Counted from the first letter of the stretch, positions 1-9,060 are shown. The stretch: 64,000 nucleotides of DNA from an uncultured Clostridia bacterium (GCA_944349375.1 CALVMV010000001.1:1-64000), one strand, 5' to 3'. Notes: generated by a model not told the origin, from the letters alone. Made by a program: numbers and translations.

Positions 1-624
1 AAAGGCGAAAGCAATAAAGAATATGTTGAAGATGTAATAAGACAAATCAAGCTTTGTGCTAAATATGATATTCATATTGCTGTATTGCACGGAACGATTG
101 GTGGTGCGTCTGATTTAGCACTGCCACCAAGTCAGCACGCAATAGATTGTATAAATGAGATTTTAAAAGCAGCAGAAGAAAATAATGTTAAAGTCGCTTT
201 GGAAAATCTTGACGGTCCAAACTTTGAACATTTTACATTCTTGTTAGATAACATTAAATCCAACTGGCTCGGTTTATGCTATGATGCCGGACATCATAAT
301 CTTTATAGGCCTAATTTTGATATTTTGGAGAAATATGGGGATAGAATATTAGCCATACATTTACACGACAACTTAATGGATTGGGAATATGGTTATGACT
401 TTACTCGTGATTTGCATATGTTGCCATTTGATGGAAAAATTGATTATGAAAAAGTCTGTCAAAAACTCGCAAAAACAAACTACAATAATGTGATTATGCT
501 TGAACTTCACAAAAATAGTTGTGGTGAACCAAGATTATACGACAATATGCCAATCGACAAGTATTTGACGCTTGCAAGAGAAAGAGCAAATAAAATTGTT
601 GAAATGATAAAGAAGTATAAGTAA
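1..624 (+). CDS. Sugar phosphate isomerase/epimerase, 5'-truncated
   Basis: The reading frame is open from base 1, so the true start lies left of the window; 207 codons are present. The visible part looks like the second half of an AP-endonuclease-2-type TIM barrel. Acidic and histidine residues sit at strand ends (LENLDGPNFEH, CYDAGHHN, HLHDN, MLELHK), the usual pattern of divalent-metal ligands in xylose-isomerase-like enzymes. Family members isomerise or epimerise sugars or sugar acids such as myo-inositol derivatives; the substrate cannot be read here. A long hairpin with a T-run follows 60 bp downstream, so this is probably the last gene of its operon. Family assignment is good; specific function is unknown. 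Confidence 0.8.
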   Translation, partial: KGESNKEYVEDVIRQIKLCAKYDIHIAVLHGTIGGASDLALPPSQHAIDCINEILKAAEENNVKVALENLDGPNFEHFTFLLDNIKSNWLGLCYDAGHHNLYRPNFDILEKYGDRILAIHLHDNLMDWEYGYDFTRDLHMLPFDGKIDYEKVCQKLAKTNYNNVIMLELHKNSCGEPRLYDNMPIDKYLTLARERANKIVEMIKKYK

Positions 625-685
625 ATATTTTACTGTTGCAAATTGTTGCAAATGTATCAGTTTTAGGCAGTTTACAAAAGAATTT

Positions 686-725
686 GACCGATAGTTAAAA
701 TTTTTAACTTTCGGTCATTTTTTTG
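686..725 (+). terminator. Rho-independent terminator of the epimerase gene
   Basis: GACCGA (686-691) pairs with TCGGTC (711-716) and the inner bases AGTTAAAA/TTTTTAACT extend the stem. A run of seven T follows. It lies 60 bp after the stop codon. Confidence 0.8.
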
Positions 726-812
726 CCTATTTTAATGTTAAAAACATTTGCTACAAATTTTGGGTGTATTTGCAACAGTTTTTCGAATAAATTATAGTTA
801 TAAAATCATAAT

Positions 813-838
813 AAAAACCCCGATTTTATCGGGGTTTT
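813..838. terminator. Bidirectional terminator at the 3' end of tRNA-Ile
   Basis: AAAACCCCGAT and ATCGGGGTTTT form an 11-bp perfect stem with a 3-nt loop. It is flanked by A-rich sequence, so on the minus strand it ends in T5. It sits 3 bp beyond the CCA end of the tRNA and so ends the minus-strand tRNA transcript. Confidence 0.8.
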
Positions 839-840
839 AG

Positions 841-917
841 TGGTAGGATTGAGTGGACTCGAACCACCGACCCCCACCTTATCAGGGTGGTGCTCTAACC
901 GACTGAGCTACAATCCT
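841..917 (-). tRNA. tRNA-Ile (GAT)
   Basis: On the minus strand a complete cloverleaf is readable. The acceptor stem is AGGATTG/CAATCCT, the D-arm is GCTC..GAGC, and the anticodon stem CCACC/GGTGG holds loop CTGATAA with anticodon GAT. The T-arm is GGTGG TTCGAGT CCACT (one mismatch in the stem) and CCA is encoded. It shares a strong promoter (1062-1090) with the broken copy just upstream. Confidence 0.97.
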
Positions 918-930
918 ATATTAAGTTTTT

Positions 931-1018
931 CTCGGAATGAGTGGAGTCGAACCACTGTCTCCAAACCCTAAATTTTTTCTTATCAGGGTGGTGCTCTAAC
1001 CGGCTGAGCTACATCTCT
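931..1018 (-). pseudogene. Degenerate tRNA-Ile copy
   Basis: The 5' half on the minus strand, from the D-arm to the anticodon loop (loop CTGATAA), is nearly identical to the intact tRNA-Ile downstream. The 3' side of the anticodon stem is replaced by an A-rich stretch of about 20 nt. The T-arm AGTGG TTCGACT CCACT survives. The acceptor no longer pairs (AGAGATG against CATTCCG) and no CCA is encoded. It lies first in the same transcript as the functional tRNA, so it is a decayed or recombined duplicate still under a good promoter. Confidence 0.75.
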
Positions 1019-1061
1019 ATAATTTTTGCAAATAAATATATATTTTTTAATTTGCAAAGTT

Positions 1062-1090
1062 ATTATAATTGTTTTTTTTCGCTATGTCAA
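1062..1090 (-). promoter_or_regulatory. Promoter of the tRNA-Ile transcript
   Basis: On the minus strand TTGACA (1085-1090) and TATAAT (1062-1067) are separated by exactly 17 bp. This full-consensus sigma-70/sigma-A promoter reads into the pseudo-tRNA and then tRNA-Ile. Confidence 0.9.
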
Positions 1091-1169
1091 CTATTTATTA
1101 AAAAAAAATGGCTTTTGACAAAAATATTTAAAAATTGGAACTTCTTTTTTGTATAGCATTAAAAATTTA

Positions 1170-1198
1170 TTGACAAAACAGTAATAATATGATATATT
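1170..1198 (+). promoter_or_regulatory. Promoter of tRNA-Ser
   Basis: TTGACA (1170-1175), a 17-bp spacer and TATATT (1193-1198). The expected start is about 10 bp before the mature tRNA 5' end. Confidence 0.88.
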
Positions 1199-1213
1199 TT
1201 AATCACGATATTT

Positions 1214-1304
1214 GGGGAGATACTCAAGAGGTCGAAGAGGCGGCCCTGCTAAGGCTGTAGGTCGGGAAACCGGCGCGAGGGTTCGAATCCCTCTCTTCCC
1301 GCCA
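1214..1304 (+). tRNA. tRNA-Ser (GCT)
   Basis: A 91-nt tRNA with the long variable arm typical of serine tRNAs. The acceptor is GGGGAGA/TCTTCCC with two G-U-type pairs. The anticodon stem CGGCC/GGCTG holds loop CTGCTAA (anticodon GCT). The variable-arm hairpin is GTCGG GAAA CCGGC. The T-arm is GAGGG TTCGAAT CCCTC, the discriminator base is G, and CCA is encoded. Confidence 0.97.
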
Positions 1305-1410
1305 AGTGGAACTGATAAGAACATTTTTGTTTTTATTAGTTTTTTTATTTGATAAATTTTAAGATTGACAAGAATAAGTTTGTATGTTAATATGTGTTTA
1401 GGGAGATTTG

Positions 1411-2127
1411 ATGGAAGGTAAATTAATCGTTTTTTTAGCAGCGTCTCAAACAGGTAAAGATTTTTGCGCAAATTATCTAATAGATCAAGCCAATAAAAAT
1501 GGAAAACTTTTTGACTTGCCTATAGATTTTAGGTATGCAACGGCTTATAAAGTTAGAAAAAGACGAGAAGACGATCCTTCTTATATTCGTTGTGTAGAGG
1601 ATAAAAAAGAAATACCTTTTGAATATGATTTGGCTGTTCAAATTTTAGACAATCAAACTATTGCTTATAGCTCTTCCGAAATAGAAAAAGGATTAAAAGA
1701 TGAAAAAAATAGTTTAAAAGGTTTAGTTATTTGTACAACAAGTGTTGAATTGGTTGATTTGTTAAAGAAAAAGTTCCCTAATGATACAATTGTGGTTTTG
1801 ATTTTAGGCGGAATTAAAAGTTATGAACAAATAGCTTCTACTGAAGCGGAAAGGTATGGGAAAGAAATAGACAACCCTATAGTTGTTGATAGCAGTGAAA
1901 GAAGATATAAACATTTGGAAGAAAATATTTCTCAATTAAACGGTTATTATGAAAAAGCCGATTATGTTTTGCATAATAGATGGAGTATTAGCAGATATTT
2001 AGATCCCGATGGCTCGAGAATGAAGAAGGAAGTAGATTGTTTATGCAGATATATTTTAGATGACAGAATGGATTTTTGGGGGCATTGGCGGCGCAAGAGA
2101 AAAGAGCCAGAAGAAGAGAGCGAATAA
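1411..2127 (+). CDS. P-loop kinase-like protein (guanylate-kinase-like fold?)
   Basis: A 238-residue protein. The N-terminus LIVFLAASQTGKD is a beta strand followed by a Walker-A-like loop (residues 10-17) in which the usual first Gly is Ala and the last Ser/Thr is Asp. This recalls guanylate and cytidylate kinases, whose loop closes on a nucleotide phosphate, but the changed residues make activity uncertain. Later a strand LKGLVICTTS and a segment TIVVLILGG fit a Rossmann-like core. The C-terminus is highly charged and basic (RRKRKEPEEESE). The ATG after GGGAG at 1400-1405 is taken as the start. It stands alone between tRNA-Ser and a terminator. Function is unproven. Confidence 0.6.
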   Translation: MEGKLIVFLAASQTGKDFCANYLIDQANKNGKLFDLPIDFRYATAYKVRKRREDDPSYIRCVEDKKEIPFEYDLAVQILDNQTIAYSSSEIEKGLKDEKNSLKGLVICTTSVELVDLLKKKFPNDTIVVLILGGIKSYEQIASTEAERYGKEIDNPIVVDSSERRYKHLEENISQLNGYYEKADYVLHNRWSISRYLDPDGSRMKKEVDCLCRYILDDRMDFWGHWRRKRKEPEEESE

Positions 2128-2270
2128 AAAGAGATTCTCTATGTTGAATTTTAAAAGTTAAAAATTATAATCATCTGGATTTTGCATTAGGGAAAAGGTT
2201 TTGTGAAAAATATTTATAATAAGTCAATATTTTAATATAAAAATTGATTGCTAATTTTAAAATTAGTTAA

Positions 2271-2304
2271 AAAAAAGAGCTTTTAATATTTTAAAGCTCT
2301 TTTT
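2271..2304. terminator. Bidirectional terminator between convergent genes
   Basis: AAAAAGAGCTTTTAA and TTAAAGCTCTTTTT form an A/T-flanked hairpin between the + gene ending at 2127 and the minus gene ending at 2308. It can serve both directions. Confidence 0.75.
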
Positions 2305-2307
2305 AGT

Positions 2308-2838
2308 TTAGATTAATCCATACTTATTGGACAGTGAATTTTTAAACAAAAATGTTTTAGGTGGATAAATAGTAAAAGTGAGATAGCAAATTAAAATTAT
2401 TAATATGCCAATAATAGAAATTACATTTGTTGTTTTTCCTAAAGGTTTATGAATAAAAATGATATAACAAAAATAGCAGGCTAGTGAAACAGACAAAAAA
2501 TAACTTAAAATGTCTATAAATAGAATTGAATTTCCTGTAAAAGCGGTGTAAGAATAAAATATTAATGGAATTAATATCATTGGAGTAAGTAGAGTTATAA
2601 AAAGGGCGAATAAATAATTTGGATTTTTAAAAAAAATTGAGCCAATAAAAAAGTATGCAAAGGTTGGGAATAATGCTAATTTTAAATGCTCCCAGGTGCT
2701 TTCATTAGCAGGGAATAAAAAACCAATAAATTTGTTATTGTTACTCCAATCATAAAAGAAGTGAGAAATTGATCCAAATATGGAAATAAATAAAAAAGCG
2801 AATAGGCAAAATAAAATAATTTTCTTTTTTTCTGTCAT
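2308..2838 (-). CDS. DUF6512-like multi-pass membrane protein
   Basis: A 176-residue very hydrophobic protein with about five predicted membrane segments. The conserved-looking motif FLFPANESTWEHLKL sits at the start of the second third. It matches my recollection of the DUF6512 family of small Clostridia membrane proteins, whose function is not known. There is no clear ribosome site before the ATG, only A/T-rich sequence. It is a monocistronic minus-strand gene facing the kinase-like gene. Family membership should be confirmed with a profile search. Confidence 0.65.
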   Translation of the reverse strand: MTEKKKIILFCLFAFLFISIFGSISHFFYDWSNNNKFIGFLFPANESTWEHLKLALFPTFAYFFIGSIFFKNPNYLFALFITLLTPMILIPLIFYSYTAFTGNSILFIDILSYFLSVSLACYFCYIIFIHKPLGKTTNVISIIGILIILICYLTFTIYPPKTFLFKNSLSNKYGLI

Positions 2839-2987
2839 AATAATATTTATGAAGCTTAATTAAAAATAATAATAAAAAAACAATTTTTTATTTATTATCA
2901 AAAAAACAATTATTTTTGTTTTAAAAAATGTTTAATTTTAACATAAATATATATATATAATTTTTAAATTTGTGTTATTATAAATAT

Positions 2988-5615
2988 ATGAAAACTTTTA
3001 TATTTAAATCAAAGTTGATTTTATTAACATTGTTGCTAAGTTTGTTTGCCTGTGTTTTAACGATTCTATTTTTGCCATATAATAAGGCTCAAGCTTCTAC
3101 AAATGATGTAAGCATTGAAGATTGCGATGATTATATAGATTATTTTAAAGCCAATGAAAACGAAGGATTGAATAAATATATCATAATGCTATATGAAGCT
3201 TTTTGCTCAAATATAGAAGAAGTTAAAACCGGTTCTTTTGAAATATCATTAAAAAATGAGACAAATTATAAAACTTTTGTAAACTTGTCGAATGATGATA
3301 AATATATTGCATGGTCAGGGGCAGCGAATGCGCTAAAGTATGATATCCCTGAACTATTTTTTGTTGATTTTACAAAAGTTGAATTTGGCAATGTGGAGAG
3401 ATATTATTTAACTAATTATTCCATTTCTTCTTCCAATTGCTATATTGATGGAATTAGCAGTCAAAGTCAATTAGAAAGTATGCTTTTGGAGTTAGAGAAT
3501 ATGAGAGAAGAAATTTATTCTCAAATGGATATGAGTTGGACAGATTATCAAAAAGTATTATTTGTAAATAATTATTTAGTTGATAATGTTGAATATGATC
3601 TTACCTTAAATAAAAATTTTGTTCATACTGTTTATGGCTCAATTGTAAACAATCTTGCTGTATGTGATGGATATTCTTATGGAGCGCAATATCTTTTAGA
3701 TGGTTTAGGAATTGATAATTTGGTTTGTGCTGGTTATGCTTATAATCCTTCTACTGGGAGCAGTGAAGGCCATATGTGGAGTTATGTCAAATTGTATGGA
3801 CATTGGTATGGGTTAGATGTCACATGGAATGACCCAATAATTCGTTATCCTTGGCAATATTCGGAAAGCGAGCTTGAAGCATTTAAAGTTAGATATTTTT
3901 TAAAAGGTTGGGATGAACAAACAAGTCAAGGATTTTATTTGATGGATGGGGATACAAGCGAAAGAGTTGTTCAAAATTATCAAATATATTTTGCTTATCA
4001 AAATTCAGACGAAAAGCTGTATTATGAATTGCCGTATCCACAAATAGAAAAGGAAGATTATGCTGAACCAATAGTAACAATAAACGAAGAAAGGCAAAAA
4101 GAAGGAGAACAAATAGTATCAATAAAAGTTATTATTAACGCACAGAACATGCTAGATAATATGATTATTGTATATAAATATAGCAACGATAATGGGTTGT
4201 CTTTTGGAGATTACACAGAGTGCCAAAATGAAGTTATTTTTGATAATGTTGCTCAAAATGGTGTTTATAATTTTTATATTTTATCCAAAGAAGGGAAGAT
4301 TGTTCAAGAATGTGGAATCATTAATGTAAATTTAGGGCAAAAATATTCTTTAACTATAAATAATGTTGAAGGGGTAGAATATCAAATTTTGCCGAATAAT
4401 CAAACGCAATTTTATGCAAATGATTATGTAACTATTAATTTTATATCATTCCCAATTGGTAAAGATTTAGATTATGTGGTTAGTGAACAAGTAGAAATAA
4501 AAGCAGACGGCGAAAGTTGCAGTTTTGTTTTTCCTGAACAAGATGTTGTTATAGATATAATCTTAAAAGATAAGCTTTATAATGTTATTGTAAATGATAT
4601 AGAAGGGCTGGAATATATCATTAATACATCTTCTGCTAAATTTGGAGAACAAGTTTCTTTAACAATTACAGATCTTCCTATAGGGAAATCTCTACAGGGT
4701 GTTTATATTTTGGGTGAATTAAAGGAAATTAGCTTAAATGAAGAGTTCGTTTTTGAAATGCCAGCTGAAGATATTGAAATTGTTGTAAGTCTTGAAGATA
4801 TAAATTATAATATTGATTATGTTTGTAGTGATAGTTTAGATATTAATATTTTAGATAGTGCTGTTTATAATCAAGAAATTGAAATTAATGCAAGTAATTT
4901 ACCTGAAAATCAAAAACTTGTTATCTCATCAGCGGATATAACTAATTTTGAATATATTACTAATTCAATAATTAGATTTAAAATGCCTGCGAAAGATATT
5001 AGTTTAGATATATCAAGTGCCGAAATTGAAAAACATTCTATTCAAGTAGAAATAGATAGTAAAGTTGAATGGTCAATAAATTTAAATGAAGCTTATTTTG
5101 GGCAAGAAATTGTTTTGCAGATAATTAATTTACCGGAAAATTATGTGGTGACGGGTGTGAGCGTTAATGGGCAAGTTATTAATCCAAGTGCTCAAAATCA
5201 ATATATCTTTACAATGCCTGAAGAAGAAGCAGTAGTAAAAATTGAAACATACAACATACCTAATGTAACTATAACTAATGAAGGTCTTTTGTATGAATTG
5301 AAATTTAAAGAAAATAATGGTCAATTCTATTATTTAGTAACACTCACCAATTTGCCAGATGATAAATATGTTGCAAGTTGGTCGGTTGTAGATGAGAATG
5401 GAAAATTTGTAAACAATATAACACAAATAAGTTCTACCGTTTTTCAAATTAACCTAGGAGATTCAGATCTAGTAATAACTTTTAATTTAGAAACTAAAGC
5501 CCAGCCAGAAAGTCCAAATTACGAAGAGCTAGATTATTTACTTTTAAGCTTCATTTTTATTGGAATGGTTGTAATTATTGGATTTGTCAGTTATATGATT
5601 TACAAAAAAAGATAA
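2988..5615 (+). CDS. Surface transglutaminase-like protein with InlB-type repeats
   Basis: An 875-residue exported protein. Residues 1-36 form a signal peptide or anchor (basic MKTFIFKSK, long hydrophobic stretch, then KAQAS). A transglutaminase-like cysteine-protease core follows with a readable triad: Cys226 in VCDGYSYG, His262 in GHMWSYV and Asp277 in YGLDVTWND. From about residue 450 come four or more repeats of about 75 residues, each closing on a pattern like F-x-MP-x-x-D/E, typical of divergent InlB B-repeats. The C-terminus has one membrane helix and then YKKR, so the protein is probably held at both ends; no LPXTG is seen. A TTG 18 bp upstream is an alternative start. Likely a wall-associated enzyme or adhesin; substrate unknown. 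Confidence 0.75.
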   Translation: MKTFIFKSKLILLTLLLSLFACVLTILFLPYNKAQASTNDVSIEDCDDYIDYFKANENEGLNKYIIMLYEAFCSNIEEVKTGSFEISLKNETNYKTFVNLSNDDKYIAWSGAANALKYDIPELFFVDFTKVEFGNVERYYLTNYSISSSNCYIDGISSQSQLESMLLELENMREEIYSQMDMSWTDYQKVLFVNNYLVDNVEYDLTLNKNFVHTVYGSIVNNLAVCDGYSYGAQYLLDGLGIDNLVCAGYAYNPSTGSSEGHMWSYVKLYGHWYGLDVTWNDPIIRYPWQYSESELEAFKVRYFLKGWDEQTSQGFYLMDGDTSERVVQNYQIYFAYQNSDEKLYYELPYPQIEKEDYAEPIVTINEERQKEGEQIVSIKVIINAQNMLDNMIIVYKYSNDNGLSFGDYTECQNEVIFDNVAQNGVYNFYILSKEGKIVQECGIINVNLGQKYSLTINNVEGVEYQILPNNQTQFYANDYVTINFISFPIGKDLDYVVSEQVEIKADGESCSFVFPEQDVVIDIILKDKLYNVIVNDIEGLEYIINTSSAKFGEQVSLTITDLPIGKSLQGVYILGELKEISLNEEFVFEMPAEDIEIVVSLEDINYNIDYVCSDSLDINILDSAVYNQEIEINASNLPENQKLVISSADITNFEYITNSIIRFKMPAKDISLDISSAEIEKHSIQVEIDSKVEWSINLNEAYFGQEIVLQIINLPENYVVTGVSVNGQVINPSAQNQYIFTMPEEEAVVKIETYNIPNVTITNEGLLYELKFKENNGQFYYLVTLTNLPDDKYVASWSVVDENGKFVNNITQISSTVFQINLGDSDLVITFNLETKAQPESPNYEELDYLLLSFIFIGMVVIIGFVSYMIYKKR

Positions 5616-5673
5616 TAATGGTTGACAAATTTCGATAGAAAAATTAAACTCAAGATAAAGGAGTCTTCTTGAA

Positions 5674-6720
5674 ATGGATTGGAATCAAATTTGGAATGAT
5701 ATTGTTGCGTTCTTTGAAAAAAATGTTTGGAATATTGTGCTTTTCGTAGCAGTTTTGTTTATCGGAATTATAGTTATAAAAATTCTTTTAAATATTATTC
5801 GCAGAGTATTAAATAAAACAAGAGCAGAAAAGATAGCCGTTGGATTTTTAATTGCAATATTAAAAGTGGTGTTATACTTGTGTTTAATATTAGCATTGTT
5901 GTCCATTATAGGAATTCAAATTACCGGCTTGTTAACAGCCTTAAGTGCATTGATTCTTGCTATTGGACTTGCGCTTCAAAATAATATTGCTAATGCTGCA
6001 AACGGTCTGCTTGTGGTATCTTCAAAGATGTTTAAGAAAGGTGATTATATTGTTGTAGATGGCATGGAGGGTCGTGTTAGTAAAATCAACTTTTTGTTTA
6101 CCACTATTGTAACTTCTGATAATAAAAGAGTAACTATTCCAAATTCAACTATTGTAAATAGTTCTGTAACAGATTATGATTCGTGTAAAACTAGGCGAGT
6201 TGAATGGAAGTTTTCAGTGGCCTATGAAAGCGATGTGGAAGTAGTGAAGAAACTTATTAAAGACTGTATGATAAGCAATGGAAAAGTTCTTTTGGATCCT
6301 GAACCTTTTTGTAGATTAAATTCGCTAGGTGCTAGTAGCATAGAAATTGTTGCCAGATGTTGGTGCGATAGCGAAGATTATTGGGAGGTTTACCATGACG
6401 TTTTAGAGCTGGTTTATAATGAATTAAAGAGAAATAAAATATCAATACCATATGATCAAGTAGAATTTAGAGAAAGAAAAGATAGAGTTAAACTACCGAT
6501 TTCAAAAAGTGGAATCCCGAGAAGGGTAGAAAAGATACGAATTCAAAAAATGGATTTTGATCTTGAAAATATGAACTTTGCCTCTCTTTTTGCAAAAAAG
6601 AAAAAAACAGGTGGATTAAGTTTTAAATTTCCTAGTTTGTTAAAAAGTAATAAAAAATATCAAAAAAACACAAAGAAATTAAAATATTTTAAGAGAAAGT
6701 CTTTGAAATATAAAAATTAA
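5674..6720 (+). CDS. Small-conductance mechanosensitive channel, MscS family
   Basis: A 348-residue protein. Three hydrophobic helices (about 18-40, 60-90, 88-115) lead into the Gly/Ala-rich pore helix region ALSALILAIGLALQNNIANAANG. The beta domain FKKGDYIVVDGMEGRVSKINFLFTTI with VTIPNS is the best MscS signature. The C-terminal 60 residues are Lys-rich and variable. AAGGAG stands 10 bp before the ATG. The protein forms a homo-oligomeric pore in the cell membrane that opens under hypo-osmotic stress. It follows the transglutaminase-like gene by 58 bp and ends at a strong terminator. Confidence 0.92.
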   Translation: MDWNQIWNDIVAFFEKNVWNIVLFVAVLFIGIIVIKILLNIIRRVLNKTRAEKIAVGFLIAILKVVLYLCLILALLSIIGIQITGLLTALSALILAIGLALQNNIANAANGLLVVSSKMFKKGDYIVVDGMEGRVSKINFLFTTIVTSDNKRVTIPNSTIVNSSVTDYDSCKTRRVEWKFSVAYESDVEVVKKLIKDCMISNGKVLLDPEPFCRLNSLGASSIEIVARCWCDSEDYWEVYHDVLELVYNELKRNKISIPYDQVEFRERKDRVKLPISKSGIPRRVEKIRIQKMDFDLENMNFASLFAKKKKTGGLSFKFPSLLKSNKKYQKNTKKLKYFKRKSLKYKN

Positions 6721-6722
6721 TA

Positions 6723-6751
6723 AAACCACTTATTTAGATAAGTGGTTTTTT
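6723..6751. terminator. Shared terminator of mscS and gpmI
   Basis: AAACCACTTAT (6723-6733) pairs perfectly with ATAAGTGGTTT (6738-6748) and T-runs flank it. The stop codon of the minus-strand gpmI gene lies in the loop, so one hairpin ends both convergent genes. Confidence 0.88.
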
Positions 6752-8236
6752 CATTGATAAAGGTATTTCAATATTTAATAATTTTAAAATAGTTGGAGCA
6801 ACATTTGCGATAGAGGCATTTTTTGGAAGTTTTGCTCTTTTGTGTTTTTCGCTAACAAAATAAAAAGGGACTGAATTTGTGGTATGGGAGGTTATTTTGT
6901 TTCCATTTTTATCAAACATTTCTTCAGCATTTCCGTGGTCTGCTGTTATTATACATTCTCCTCCAGCCATCAATGTAGCAAGAGCCAAAGCGTAAGCTTG
7001 TTTTTCAACGCATTTTATTGCTTCTTTGGTTGATTCAAAATTTCCGGTATGACCAACCATGTCTGGATTTGAATAATTTACTAAAATAAAATCATATTTT
7101 CCAGAAGCAATTGCATCCAGCGTCGCTTCTGTTATTTCAATAGCTCTCATTTTAGGATAATATGAAAAATCTTTAGTGTCTATGCTTTCAATTAGTTTTC
7201 TATCTTCGTTTTTATAAGGTTTTTCTATTGTTCCGTTAAAGAAAAAAGTAACATGAGCATATTTAGTTGTTTCAGCGATGTGAAATTGTTTAAGATTGTT
7301 TTTTGATATTATTGCAGACAAATTATTTTCGACTACTTCTGGTGGATATAGAACATTCAATTTTTTAAACTTTTCATTGTATAATTCCATAGGAGAAAAT
7401 AAAAGTTTTTTAAATTTTTTTGTTGGGAACTGATTAAATTTGCTGTCTGTTATCGCTTCAGTTAATTCTATCGCTCTATCAGAGCGGTAATTAAAAAATA
7501 TAACACTATCTTTGTCTTTAATAACCCCATTTTCATCTAACAATACAGGTATAAAAAACTCATCGGTAACACCGTTGGTATAACTTTCTTGTAAAGCTTG
7601 CTCAGGAGATAATTTTTTTAAATTTTTCCCATTTATAATCGCATCATAAGTAAGTTTTAATCTTTCATATCTTTTTTCTCTGTCCATTGCGTAAATTCTT
7701 CCACTTAAAGATGCAATTTTAAATGTTGTGTTCTTAATTTTCTTTTCTAGAGCATCAATATATGATTTTGCACTCATAGGAGGAGTATCTCTACCATCTA
7801 AGAAGCAATGAATATATACCTTTTCTAAATGCTCTTTTTGTGCTAAATCTAAAATTGCGAATAAATGGTTTATGTGACTGTGAACACCACCATCAGAGAG
7901 TAAGCCCATTAAATGGAGAGAACTTTTATTTGTTTTTGCGTAATTTATTGCTTTTAATAGTTGTTTATTTTCAAAAAAAGTTTTATTTTCTATTTCATTG
8001 TTGATTTTTTCTAAGTCTTGGAGAATGACCTTGCCCGCACCAAGAGTAAGATGTCCCACTTCGCTGTTTCCCATTTGACCGTTAGGCAAGCCTACAGCTT
8101 TTCCGCTTGCAAATAAAGTTGTGTATGGATACATTTTTTTTAACTTGTCAAGGTGGGGTGTGCCAGCAGAGGCAATAGCATTTCCATATTTATTTTTGCT
8201 AATTCCAAATCCATCTAAAATAATAAGGGTTACCAT
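6734..8236 (-). CDS. gpmI: 2,3-bisphosphoglycerate-independent phosphoglycerate mutase
   Basis: A 500-residue alkaline-phosphatase-superfamily enzyme that interconverts 3- and 2-phosphoglycerate in glycolysis, using two Mn ions and a phosphoserine. Visible motifs are LDGFG at the N-terminus (metal Asp8), GQMGNSEVGHLTLGAG with catalytic Ser58, CFLDGRDTPP, and near the C-terminus VNYSNPDMVGHTGN and ITADHGNAEEM (metal ligands). The length is close to the family norm of about 510. It is a single gene on the minus strand, ending in the terminator shared with mscS. Confidence 0.97.
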   Translation of the reverse strand: MVTLIILDGFGISKNKYGNAIASAGTPHLDKLKKMYPYTTLFASGKAVGLPNGQMGNSEVGHLTLGAGKVILQDLEKINNEIENKTFFENKQLLKAINYAKTNKSSLHLMGLLSDGGVHSHINHLFAILDLAQKEHLEKVYIHCFLDGRDTPPMSAKSYIDALEKKIKNTTFKIASLSGRIYAMDREKRYERLKLTYDAIINGKNLKKLSPEQALQESYTNGVTDEFFIPVLLDENGVIKDKDSVIFFNYRSDRAIELTEAITDSKFNQFPTKKFKKLLFSPMELYNEKFKKLNVLYPPEVVENNLSAIISKNNLKQFHIAETTKYAHVTFFFNGTIEKPYKNEDRKLIESIDTKDFSYYPKMRAIEITEATLDAIASGKYDFILVNYSNPDMVGHTGNFESTKEAIKCVEKQAYALALATLMAGGECIITADHGNAEEMFDKNGNKITSHTTNSVPFYFVSEKHKRAKLPKNASIANVAPTILKLLNIEIPLSMKKPLI

Positions 8237-8358
8237 ATTTTTATTCCTTTGTTTTAAATTTTAATAAAAAAAATAAAAAAAATCAATTTTTTTCAATTTT
8301 TGCGTAAATTTTATAAAATTAATAATTTTTAATATATTTTTTCATCTTATTTTTACAA

Positions 8359-9060
8359 TTAAAAAAGGTTATATCTTTCTTTGTGAATAATTGAATTAAA
8401 AAGCTTTTCTTTGCATGAAGGATATGTTTTTTCTAACATTTTTAATAAATCTTTTGCTTTTTCTCGTTGTGTATGTTTATCAGCAGGACATATGTTCTTT
8501 ATAAACGGCAAATCTTTGCTGATTTTTAATATTTCATTTTCTTCTACATACAATAAAGGTCTAATAACGGTAATATCTACTTTTGAAAGATATGTTTTAG
8601 GTTTAAATGTTGACAATCTTCCTTCAAAAAATAAAGATAACAAAAATGTTTCTATAAGATCATCTCTGTGGTGCCCTAAAGCAACTTTGTTGCAACCCAA
8701 TTCTTTTGCCTTGCTATTTAACAATCCTCTTCTTAAATTTGCACATAAAGAGCAAGGATTTTTTTCTTTTCTTATATCAAAAACGATTTCAAACACATTA
8801 GATGGCACAATTTCTAAATTAATGTTTAAATTTTTGCAAAAGTTAATTAATTGTGAATAATCATTTTTGCCATTTGTTAAATCTATAGCAATTGCTATTA
8901 TTTCAAAGTCTGGGAAAAAATATTTTTTATATTCATTTAAGGCTACTAATAAAGCTAAACTGTCTTTTCCACCAGAAAGGCCAACTGCTATTTTATCTCC
9001 ATTTTCAATTAAATTGTATTCTTGACAAACCTTACGAAACATACTTAAAATTTTTTTCAT
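8359..9060 (-). CDS. ttcA: TtcA-family tRNA 2-thiocytidine synthetase
   Basis: A 233-residue PP-loop ATPase. SGGKDS is at residues 29-34. The TtcA-type motif GHHRDDLIETFL is at about 129-140. Three cysteines are placed as in TtcA: Cys103 and Cys106 in NPCSLCANLRRG, and Cys191 in NICPAD. In characterised TtcA these hold a [4Fe-4S] cluster that delivers sulfur to cytidine 32 of tRNAs. It is shorter than the E. coli protein (about 310), as in many Firmicutes homologues. It stands alone, with long AT-rich non-coding DNA on either side. The exact tRNA target is inferred from the family. Confidence 0.85.
   Translation of the reverse strand: MKKILSMFRKVCQEYNLIENGDKIAVGLSGGKDSLALLVALNEYKKYFFPDFEIIAIAIDLTNGKNDYSQLINFCKNLNINLEIVPSNVFEIVFDIRKEKNPCSLCANLRRGLLNSKAKELGCNKVALGHHRDDLIETFLLSLFFEGRLSTFKPKTYLSKVDITVIRPLLYVEENEILKISKDLPFIKNICPADKHTQREKAKDLLKMLEKTYPSCKEKLFNSIIHKERYNLF

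Noticed and set aside
941..1156. Plus-strand frame of 71 codons
   Set aside because: It covers the pseudo-tRNA and the promoter of tRNA-Ile on the other strand, and has no ribosome site.
1199..1471. Minus-strand frame of 90 codons with GIRTLAPVSRPTALAGPP
   Set aside because: It is the antisense translation of tRNA-Ser and the beginning of the kinase-like gene, a well-known false protein.
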